Below are positions 56,236 to 64,000 of a stretch of DNA of 64,000 nucleotides, one piece after another. Each line of letters opens with the position of its first letter. Position 1 is the stretch's first letter. The stretch is from Tricholoma matsutake (taxonomy: Eukaryota > Basidiomycota > Agaricomycetes > Agaricales > Tricholomataceae). A program made the position numbers and the translations under genes. The stretch lies in NCBI GenBank assembly GCA_026075535.2, contig AP026539.1, positions 11,780,001 to 11,844,000 on the forward strand, in the 5' to 3' direction. The notes under the pieces are model-generated. The model saw only the letters and a list, made by a program, of their open reading frames with translations, did no database searches and was not told the DNA's origin.

Positions 56236-56707
56236 TTGTGTAAGAGGACTAGGGGGTGCCCCATGTGTTTCTCCTATTTTTTATGTCCATCCTATATTTT
56301 TCCTCACTTCATTTGTTCCTATGCTTCATTTTCTATGGTTTTTACTTATTTTATTACTAATTTTCCTTTCTATCACATTTGTGCATGTGGACAGTTTTAT
56401 ATTTAGAGGTAGAGTACCCTTTCTGACATCTACCCCTTGGTATGATGTCATTCAGCAGCCTCGATCTGCCTATTTCTGCCTTTTCTATTTTTAGGTTATT
56501 ATTTGATTTTTGCAATCTTCATATGTACTGGGCATTGGCAAAGGTGTCCTTAGAGTTTTCTCTTTGGATTTCCCTTTGGTAGGTGTGCCTTCACTCCCTG
56601 TAATATGTACCATAATTTCAACTTTGGATTTCCCTTTGCTAGTCCACTAATCAAATGGCCTCTAAGGTTGCCCTTATAGTAGAAACTCTCTCCTAAGGCC
56701 CAAAATC
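56236..56707. other. Non-coding stretch between two retroelements
   Basis: T-rich on the plus strand, with a tandemly similar pair TCTTTGGATTTCCCTTTGGTAG / CTTTGGATTTCCCTTTGCTAG-like block near 56555-56645. No gene. It may be decayed 5' leader or LTR of one of the flanking elements. Confidence 0.3.
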
Positions 56708-57150
56708 ATGAACATGCTGCTCAAGATAGGCAGTTATGGAGTGGACAATGCTTTCCAGAGCTCCATAGACTCCCTACACACCATTCCTGAGACTCCCACC
56801 TTCAGTGAGCTGCCATTTTCGCTTAATGCGCCCCCTAGCACCATGGACATATCAGAGTGCCTCAATGAGCTTGAAAGCAATGTTACCGGAATATGCATGC
56901 AAATTGATTTGCTTAAATCTATGATTGAAAACTTTGTAAGAACTCTTCAGACTAGCCCATAATCAATATTCCCCCCATTATGACTCCAAGCACGCCCAAT
57001 ACATGCCCACTAAGGAGCATGCCCAGATCAAACCATCCCCCCCTGCCAAATTTAATGGTGCGCATGTAGTACTTGAAAGTCTGGTCCAGTGATAGGTCCA
57101 CCTTGCACTCTAAGCTCTGGGAACATCTCCAAATGCATTGACACATGACC
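56708..57150 (+). pseudogene. Gag relic of the plus-strand gypsy element
   Basis: Frame 56708-56962 reads FSELPFSLNAPPSTMDISEC ... ESNVTGICMQIDLLKSMIEN and is followed, in a shifted frame, by EHAQIKPSPPAKFNGAHVV. The latter resembles the K-P-x-P-x-x-F-x-G opening of gypsy Gag cores. It lies on the same strand as, and upstream of, the gypsy protease at 60700, from which it is separated by the repeat block 57151-60600. The assignment rests on weak pattern similarity. Confidence 0.4.
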
Positions 57151-57744
57151 ACACATGCTCCCAACCCCTATGAACCCCTATGAACCCATATGAACCCCAC
57201 AAAACCACTCCAAGACTATTTTGAACTATTTTGAACAACTTCACAACACTTTGAGCAAGTTCGAACGACTTTGCAGCACCTCAAATGCCTTTGGCCACTG
57301 TATGCTTATTGCACCACCCTTCAGACACATGCAGCATGGCTTGTAAGAGTTAGTGCATCACATATTGAGCACCACTGGACATGAGGAGACATGACAATGG
57401 GATTTTAGGATGCAATTGTGGCGCTTTGATGTCTTGATGATATATTGGATCAATAGGACAGGTACCCATGATAAATTGTGACTCTATACGTTTCCCTTCT
57501 CATCATCTTTCATTTATTTTATGATTTGCAAAGTTCTTTATTGTTTTATATCTTGCCTCATGTATTCTGTAATTTACCCTCCCCCACCTATTCCAATCGG
57601 AGTCCAGTTATTCCAGTCAAAGTCCAGTTATTCCAGTTATTCCGACCAGATTCCGGTTACTCCAGATGCTCAACTTAGAGTATATACCCTAATAGATAGT
57701 CAAATTTCAAGTCTTAGTTGTCAAACCTACAAAATATATTTGTG
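57151..57744. other. Repeat-flanking sequence with TTCCAGTTATTCC units
   Basis: Contains short tandem pieces: CCTATGAACC repeated at 57168-57200, ATTTTGAACTATTTTGAAC near 57215, and CCAGTTATTCCAGT units at 57603-57665 after CCACCTATTCCAATCGGA (57582). The last block is similar to 60567-60645 at the other end of the GC-rich repeat. No gene. Confidence 0.5.
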
Positions 57745-57833
57745 CAGAGTAAGGATTGAACTCAAGACATCTTGATTAGAGTGATCACATGACAAACCAA
57801 ACATGTGTACTTGACCAGTTGAGCCACAGGAGA
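57745..57833 (-). other. tRNA-like (SINE-head) sequence
   Basis: On the minus strand GTGGCTCAACTGGTCAAG matches the Pol III A box (TRGCNNARYNGG), and GAGTTCAATCC about 45 bases on resembles the B box. Between them lies a stem CACATG/CATGTG. The acceptor ends do not pair, so it is a tRNA-derived promoter or pseudogene rather than a functional tRNA. Confidence 0.45.
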
Positions 57834-57889
57834 ATTATTAGTTAGTAATATAAGGTTTATTCATGACACTCAAACTCACAACTCTAATT

Positions 57890-60270
57890 TTTTTCGAAGT
57901 AGTTAAGATCAAAATTTTTTAATTAACCACATCCCTCACATTGAATGCAAAGGAGTGGGGATGATTGTGATTACATACATAAACAAAAAATCCTCCCTCT
58001 CACAAGATGCGAGAGGGAGTTTTACTTATATACATAAAAAGCTAACCCCTCGCACTGAACACGAGGGGGGGGGAGGGGTAAAAACATGAAGAAAAAAATC
58101 CCTCCCCCATGCAAAATGGGGGAGGGGGGGCACAATACTAATAAATAATTAAAAGTACAAAACAAAACTGTGGGGGAGGGGGAGGGGATGCAACCCTGCT
58201 GTGCTAGGTGTGTTGTCTGTCATTCCACCCATGATCCACCCCATGAGCAGTTGCTTGTGAGGCTGGGGGTAGGTGGCTTGTTGTTGTTGTTGTTCCACCC
58301 ATGTTCCACCCCATGAGCAGTTGCTCATGAGGCTGGGGGCAGGTGGTGCATTGTCATCTCCTATCCCTGTGCCTGGGCATCATTCCACCCATGTTCCACC
58401 CCATGAGCAGTTGCTCATGAGGCTGGGGGTGGGTGGTGTGTCATTGTCGTCTCCTGTCCCTGCACCTGGGCATTGTTCCACCCACAATCCACCCCACGAG
58501 CAGTTGCTCGTGAGGCTGGGGGTGGGTGGCTTGTCATCATTCATCGCCATTGTCCCCTGCTTAGATTTCTGTTTTTTTTTTTTTGGGGGGGGGGGGGGGG
58601 GTTTGGGTGCATCAGTGTGACGTGGTGCAAGTAGAGAGGTTGGTGGGTGCTTACTAGGCAGGTACCCCCCTTCTGGGGTCTCCTGGCATCCCTCTGCACC
58701 CTCCTAGCCCATGTCAACAGCCTCACATCCCATTTGAATGGGGAGGAGGACTTCAGGTGGGTGTGGGCATGGGTTGCGTGTTTTTCATTGTGGCAGGTCG
58801 TCCCCAGTAGTATATAATCTAAAAAGCAATAAAATACGATTAGTTGATTGATAAAACAACAAAAAAAGAAAAAAAAGAAAAACCTATCCATGGCCCAAAT
58901 GACAGTTGCCATCGTTTGGGCCCATGTTCCGTCCAGTCAGCTCATTTGAGGGTGGTGGTGATGGTGGGAGTGGGCGTGGGAGTGCTGGTGGCAGGTGTGC
59001 ACACAGTGGTGGTGGTAGAGTGGAGAGGAGGAGGCGGTGTTGACAACGGTGGTGGTGGTTGTGAGCTGGCAGTCATGTTTCACATGTCATGCAATGCATG
59101 CAGCTATGTGTATGCCCTCAATTGGGTAATAAAGGTATTAAAGGGTAATAATGGTATTAAATGTATGTAGGAATAAAGACTTGGTATATCAGTGGTTAAG
59201 TGTTAGGGCACAGCATGGGTAACCCTCAGGTATATTTTCTCATACTCTTACCTGTATGCATGAACACCATACCCACATGGGTATGGGTATGGTATTACCA
59301 TGGGTTTCCACAGGTTACCCATGGTTATTCGTGGGTTTCGAGAAGAATACTTATTTTAATAACTTATTACAAAACTAAGTTAATAGAAGCCCCCTCGCTC
59401 ACATTTGGAGCGAGGGAGGGGGTAGTGGACCTATTCTAATAAATACATTACATTAAATTAATATAGAAACCCCCCCCCCCCTCCACATTTCGAGTGAGGG
59501 AGGGGGTGGTGGTGCCTGTAGTCAATGAAAACAAAACAAACCCCCCCCCCCCCCTCTTGCATTCGGAGCAAGGGAGGGGGGTGGTGCCTGTAGTCACTGA
59601 GAACAGAATGAGTAATTCCCCCACTTGCATTTGCAGCGAGAGAGGGGGGGGGGGGGTGCTGCCTGTAGTCATTGATCCCCATTTCCACCCCACGAGCAGT
59701 TGCTCATGGTGGCAGTTGGGTCCTTGGGTCCTCCTCCTGGTCATTGTTGTCATTCCCCCCACTATCCACCCCACAAGCAGTTGCTCATGAGGCTGGGGCA
59801 GGTGGTGTGCCTGTACTTGTCAATCCCCATTTCCACCCCACGAGCAGTTGCTTGTGGTGGCAGTTGGGTCCTTGGGTCCTCCTCCTGGTCATTGTCATCA
59901 TTCCACCTGCTATCCACCCCACAAGCAGTTGCTCCTGAGGCTGGGGCAGGTGGTGTGCTGTCGTGATGTGGCGGCATTGGCATGGGGTTGTTCCATGTGA
60001 GCTCCTTGTTCTGAGGGAATTCCAACCTAGGAAATGAAAGAAACAAAATAGTTAGTTTACGAAAAAAAGAAATGAACTAAAAAAAATTACCATGGGCCTG
60101 GGTGACATGGCACTGTTGGGTGTGTGTCATTAGCTGTTGTCATCCATTGACGGTCGTTATCAGTAGTTTATAACCTGAAAAAGAAGAAATATAATCAGTT
60201 TACAAAAAACAAGAAATGAAACACAAGAAAACTTACTATAGGCCCAAATGACAGTTCACATCATTTTGGC
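57890..60270. repeat. GC-rich repeat family, copy B, with stem-loop and GAGCAGTTGCTC arrays
   Basis: Three kinds of repeat lie in order. First, stem-loops of the form CCCTCGC..GCGAGGG at about 57991-58020, 58045-58078, 58098-58128, 59391-59420, 59468-59511, 59540-59584 and 59618-59657. Second, eight copies of a unit around GAGCAGTTGCTC plus GAGGCTGGGG (58247, 58312, 58402, 58497, 59692, 59774, 59844, 59926); the last four form a 149-bp tandem duplication (59674-59822, 59823-59965). Third, inverted GGCCCAAATGAC/GTTTGGGCC elements at 58893-58922, weaker at 60095 and 60242, each next to A-rich AAAGAAAT runs. Long frames such as 58273-58620 merely translate the repeats. Copy A lies at 5600-6920. 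Confidence 0.6.
59220..59345. repeat. ACCCATAC-type palindromic repeat
   Basis: Dense GGGTATGG/CCATACCC words in both orientations (for example ACCATACCCACATGGGTATGG at 59268). A related cluster lies at 60360-60515. Confidence 0.5.
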
Positions 60271-60650
60271 CATGCTATGGTGGTGGTTGGATCATCCTAT
60301 AGTTTAAAATTAGATGTGTTGTGAGTATTCAACAAGGTCAGATGATTACTCACCTGACCAAAATCTGGGTACCAGCATACCCATACATACCCATAACACC
60401 ATGGAAAAGGGTATGGTGTTGCCTGGGTATGGCAATCCCATACCCGTACCTGTACCCATGCATACCCATGACCAGAAACACACAGTGTTACCCATACCCG
60501 TGCCATGCCCTATTAAGTGTGTTATTATGTGTGTAAACCCATGTAGACCCAAGGCAGTAATTTACACTCCTCCACCTATTCCGATCGGACTTACTGGAGT
60601 CCAGTGGATTCCAGTTATTCTGACTGGATTCCAGTTATTCCAACATATAT
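60271..60650. repeat. Second CCCATACCC cluster and TTCCAGTTATTCC block
   Basis: 60360-60515 is full of CATACCCATAC-like words. 60567-60645 repeats CCACCTATTCCGATCGGA and TTCCAGTTATTC, matching 57582-57665. No gene. Confidence 0.5.
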
Positions 60651-61530
60651 TGTTGCATCCACTCCCTCTCCACATTCCTTGAGCCTAGCAATTGAACTAC
60701 AGACTACTGACACTGGACAGATACTTGGTGTCTCTGCACTCCTGGACTCTGGTGTGACTGGTCTCTTCATTGATGCCCATCTTGCACAACAACATTGCCT
60801 GAGTACTCGCTCACTCCTGCATGTGATACCTGTTTGTAATGTGGATGGGTCCCCAAATGAAGCTGGGGCCATCCGAGAGGTTGTAGACCTGGTCCTCCAT
60901 TACAAAGATCATAGTGAGCATGCCCTTTTCACTGTCACTCAGTTAGGAAAGCAGAAGGTGATCTTGGGCTATCCATAGCTTCGATACCATAACCCAGAGG
61001 TCAACTGGCATACTGGGGAGGTTACAATGAGCCTGTGTCCATCCCACTGTTGCACTTGTTTCATGAAAGCCAGACAAGAACATTGTGGACAAAGGGCCTC
61101 AATATGATGTACTCAGAAGTGTCATGCCAGACCCCTGCCTATATCTGAAGTGGAGTTAGAAGGGGATCCTGATCTGATGCTGGACTCAGATGATGATGAG
61201 GAGCCAGAGGAAGTGGAGGAAATTGATTGGATCTTTTACACTGTGATTTGTCCATCACACAAGGTGTGTGCTACATCAAACATATCCCAACACCTTGCTG
61301 AGGCCTTCCACAAAAACAATACTGTGAAATCCTCTACTGATTCCTTGCTTCCTCATCTGCATGAGTTTGGGGACGTGTTCTCCAAGGAATTGTTTGACTC
61401 TCTCCCTGCACACAAGCTGTGGGATCACATGATCAAACTCACCCCCAGTGCAACCCCTTCATCCTGCAAGGTCTATCCTCTCTCTCCTGAGGAACTGAGG
61501 AACAGCAACAGCTTACCAGTTCATCAATGA
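60651..61530 (+). pseudogene. Ty3/gypsy protease and RT N-terminus, broken
   Basis: The plus strand reads VSALLDSGVTGLFIDAHLAQ, a retroviral-type aspartic protease (Asp-Ser-Gly), followed by a linker with KQKVILGYP. A TAG stands where the conserved Trp of GYPWL is expected (60976-60978). An acidic linker (SDDDEEPEEVEEIDW) leads to the RT entry EFGDVFSKELFDSLPAHKLW and DHMIKLTPSATPSSCKVYPL. The frame is lost at 61500. No start codon can be assigned because the Gag part is separated by the repeat block. Confidence 0.8.
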
Positions 61531-62220
61531 GCACCTGGCCTCTGGACATATTTGACCATTGAAGCCACCCATGGCCTCTCCCTTTTTCTTTGTCAAGAAG
61601 AAGGATGGCTCACTTTGACTGGTTCAAGACTATAGAAGGCTCAATGACATCACAGTCAGGAATCACTACCCATTACCTCTCATCTCCAAACTTGTGAACC
61701 AGCTCTGTGGAGCCCAATACTTCACCAAGTTTGACGTCTGTTGGGGTTACAATAACGTGAGGATAAAAGAGGTAGATGAGTGGAAGGCAGCCTTTCATAC
61801 CAACGATGGTCTTTTTGAACTGCTCGTCATGTTCTTTAGCCTTACTAATAGTCCTGCCAACTTTCAGACCATGATGAATGACATCTTCCACAACCTCATC
61901 CTCAAAGGCATTGTTTGTATCTATCTCAATGACATCCTCATCTTCACTCGCATGGTTGAAGAGCACCATCACATCACACACCTCATCCTGCAATGACTAA
62001 CTCTACCTTCATCAGGACAAGTGGGAGTTTGAGAAGACCAAGATCAAGTACCTTGGCCTGATTATCTTGGAAAGTCAGGTGGAAATGGATCCTATCAAGG
62101 TGAATGGGGTCACAGCTTGGTTGATGCCAACAAACAAGAAAGAGGTGCAGTCTTTCCTGGGCTTCATCAATTTCTATTGGCATTTTATCAAGGATTTCTC
62201 ACATCATGCATGACCACTGT
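61531..62220 (+). pseudogene. Ty3/gypsy reverse transcriptase core, broken
   Basis: In frame pieces: QFINEHLASGHI (61525), [72 protein letters not shown] and the active-site box, which reads YLND rather than Y-x-D-D (about 61921-61932). The thumb follows (KYLGLIIL, SFLGFINFYWHF). TGA codons replace expected Arg at about 61552, 61616, 61993 and 62209. The loss of one catalytic Asp and the stops make the enzyme inactive. Confidence 0.85.
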
Positions 62221-63275
62221 TTGACTTGACAGGAAAGGAGGCATAGAAGTGGGATAATGCACAACAGGAGGTGTTCAAAAAGCTTAAGGAGATAGTCACT
62301 TCTTCTCCCATTCTTACCTTAGCTGATAACTTGCACCCTTTTTGTGTAGAAGCTGACAGTTCTGACTTTGCAATGGGCACCATATTGTCTCAGCAGTCTC
62401 TGGAGGACCAGAAGTGGCATCCTGTTGCATTCTATTCCAAAAGCCTTAGTGCTGCAGAGCAAAACTATGAGATCCATGACAAGGAGATGTTGGCAATAAT
62501 GTGTGCACTTGAGGAGTGGCAACACTTCCTTGAGGGTGCCCAACACAAGGTGGAAATTTGGATGGATCACAAGAATCTTGAGTACTTTATGATGGCCAAG
62601 AAATTGAACCACTGTCAAGCTCATTGGTCCCTGTATCTATCCAGATTTGACTTCTCCTTGCACCACCATCTGGGTCGCAGCATGGGGAAGACTGATGCCC
62701 TCTCCCAGCATGCAGACCATGGGGATGGCAGCAACAACAATCAAGACCATTGTGTTGTTGCAGCCAAACCTGTTCACCAACTGGATGTGGAAGGCATTGC
62801 ACCCCAGGGTGAGGAGTGGGACATCCTACACAGCATTCATTGTGCAAACTGTAGTGGCTTACATGAGGATGTTGTTGCCCAAGCTGTTAAAGAACTGAGG
62901 AAGGGATCCACCCTTTCCTTGTGTGTGGCAGAGTGGGCTGAAAAGGAGGACTTGTTGTATTTCAGGGATTGCATCTATGTCCCCAATGGCCCAGACCTTC
63001 ACCAGCACATCATATCCCAACACCATGACTCACCAATTGCCAGTCATCCTGGACACTGGAAGACCTTGGAGCTCACCTCATGGAATTATTGGTGGCCACA
63101 AATGTCATGGCTCATTGGTCAGTGTTGTTGTACTTGTGACTTTTGCTTATGCACCAAGATTCCTCATCGCAAACCTATTGGCGAGCTGCTCTTCCTGTTC
63201 CAGAGAGTTGTTGGGATGTTGTCAGTGTTGACTTTGTGGTGGAGTTGCCAGAGTCAAATGGGTTTGATGCAGTGA
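62221..63275 (+). pseudogene. Ty3/gypsy RNase H and integrase N-terminus
   Basis: A 334-codon open frame from 62271: FCVEADSSDFAMGTILSQQS, HPVAFYSKSLSAAEQNYEIH, KEMLAIMCALEEWQHFLEGA and WMDHKNLEYFMMAKKLNHCQ are the RNase H blocks. The tether LGRSMGKTDALSQHADH follows, then the integrase zinc module HDSPIASHPGHWKTLE ... CCTCDFC. Near 63190 a one-base shift moves the integrase core into another frame. The RNase H would remove element RNA from the hybrid. Confidence 0.85.
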
Positions 63276-64000
63276 TGTGCACAGTTGATTCAGTGGGAAA
63301 ATGCGCTCACTTCATCCCCACTCACACCACTGTCAGTGCCCTGGGTGCCACCTGACTCTATCTCCACCATGTGTGGAAATTACATGGACTTCCTGGTGCT
63401 TTTGTTTCTGACTGTGGCCCTCAGTTCATGGCAGAACTGATTTCTGGGGATCAAACTCCTTACTTCGACTATCATCTGCATTTCATCAATGAGTGCCAGA
63501 ACAATTGGGATGATCTTCTCCCCTTGGCCAAGTTTGGATACAACAACCACATCCATGCTTCCACTCAACAGACCCCTTTCCTCTTAGACACTGGACAGCA
63601 TCCACACATGGGATTCAAACCTTGCCAAACTCCCTCACACATCAAGACAGTGAATGAGTTCACAGAATGCATGAGGGATAGCTTGGAGGAGGCAAAGGCA
63701 GTTTTAGCAAAGGCAAAGGACAACATGGTGCACTTTTACAATCAACGCCATTCTCTGACCCCTCAATGCAAGATTGGTGATCAAGTTTATCTTGACTCCA
63801 GTGACATCTCCCACACATGTCCATCCAAGAAACTCACCCATCGCTTCCTGGGACCTTTCCCCATTGTCAAGTGCATGCCTATCATCTGCACCTCCCAGCC
63901 TCCATGTCCAGACTCTACCCAGTATTTCATGTCGTCAAACTCCTTCCAGCTCCCCCAGATCCATTCCCAGGATGCCATTCATGTCCACCACCACCACCTA
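63143..64000 (+). pseudogene. Ty3/gypsy integrase core, runs off the window
   Basis: From 63200 the frame reads WDVVSVDFVVELPESNGFDA (first Asp), KCAHFIPTHTTVSALGAT, a TGA at 63354-63356 where Arg is expected, then YLHHVWKLHGLPGAFVSD with CGPQFMAEL (second Asp). The stretch normally following YH, with the third catalytic residue (Glu) and the QxxxQELE helix, is missing near 63468-63482. The sequence resumes FINECQNNWDDLLPLAKFGY and continues through FYNQRHSLTPQCKIGDQVYL to LTHRFLGPF at the window end. No chromodomain is yet visible. This is an internally deleted copy. Confidence 0.82.

Noticed and set aside
58273..58620. 115-codon protein with HVPPHEQLLMRLG repeats
   Set aside because: The peptide merely translates the GAGCAGTTGCTC DNA units; no start context or conserved frame between units.

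Overview
The window looks like a piece of a basidiomycete genome, most likely a mushroom-forming Agaricomycete. The host genes are cut by many introns of about 45-75 bp with GT..AG ends and CTAAC-type branch sites. The recognisable proteins (Chs7-type chitin synthase chaperone, Hul5/UBE3C-type HECT ligase, roadblock dynein light chain, a very large UvrD/TRANK1-like helicase, a NACHT-WD40 STAND protein) and the mobile elements (chromodomain Ty3/gypsy, Ty1/copia, MULE with a SWIM finger) also fit. The species cannot be fixed from sequence alone.

Layout. 1-5360: a decayed minus-strand Ty3/gypsy element lying between two hairpin-array repeats in inverted orientation. 5600-6920: copy A of a GC-rich repeat family with stem-loops and acidic/low-complexity reading frames. 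7239-8078: two intron-containing tRNA-Gln genes (anticodons TTG and CTG), divergent in orientation. 9418-10051: roadblock dynein light chain gene (minus). 13455-15368: Ser/Thr-rich single-pass membrane protein (plus). 16400-17730: coding relics including a broken RRM. 17740-26270: a CpG-poor mobile island holding a decayed MULE transposase that carries an insertion of a foldback MITE with an 8-bp target duplication, plus an unrecognised second coding unit. 26761-28052: CHS7 (plus, six exons). 28844-37439: giant UvrD/TPR helicase gene (minus, many exons). 37835-41925: HECT E3 ligase (plus, 14 exons, 1077 aa by hand splicing), divergent from the helicase across 395 bp. 42064-42826: TIR element with perfect 25-bp ends and an 8-bp target duplication, containing a tRNA-Gln-like sequence. 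42873-47227: NACHT-WD40 gene, disabled by two nonsense codons and a 10-bp deletion. 47556-53186: complete-length Ty1/copia element (minus) with LTRs, PPT and a half-tRNA-iMet primer site. 53547-56235: second, 5'-truncated copia. 56708-64000: degenerate plus-strand Ty3/gypsy, split by copy B of the GC-rich repeat family (57890-60270) and running off the window end.

The host genes serve ordinary functions: cell-wall chitin synthase traffic, proteasome-linked ubiquitin ligation, microtubule motor light chain, and a cell-surface mucin-like protein. The STAND gene is of the type used in fungal non-self recognition. The accessory sequence dominates from 42 kb rightwards. Two themes cut across it. 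Most premature stops in the elements and in the STAND gene sit where Arg (CGA) is expected, i.e. C-to-T changes at CpG, and these regions are visibly CpG-poor next to the CpG-rich host genes. Second, there are several families of short stem-loop repeats that I cannot assign to any known element. All gene models were spliced by hand; no search or alignment was run.
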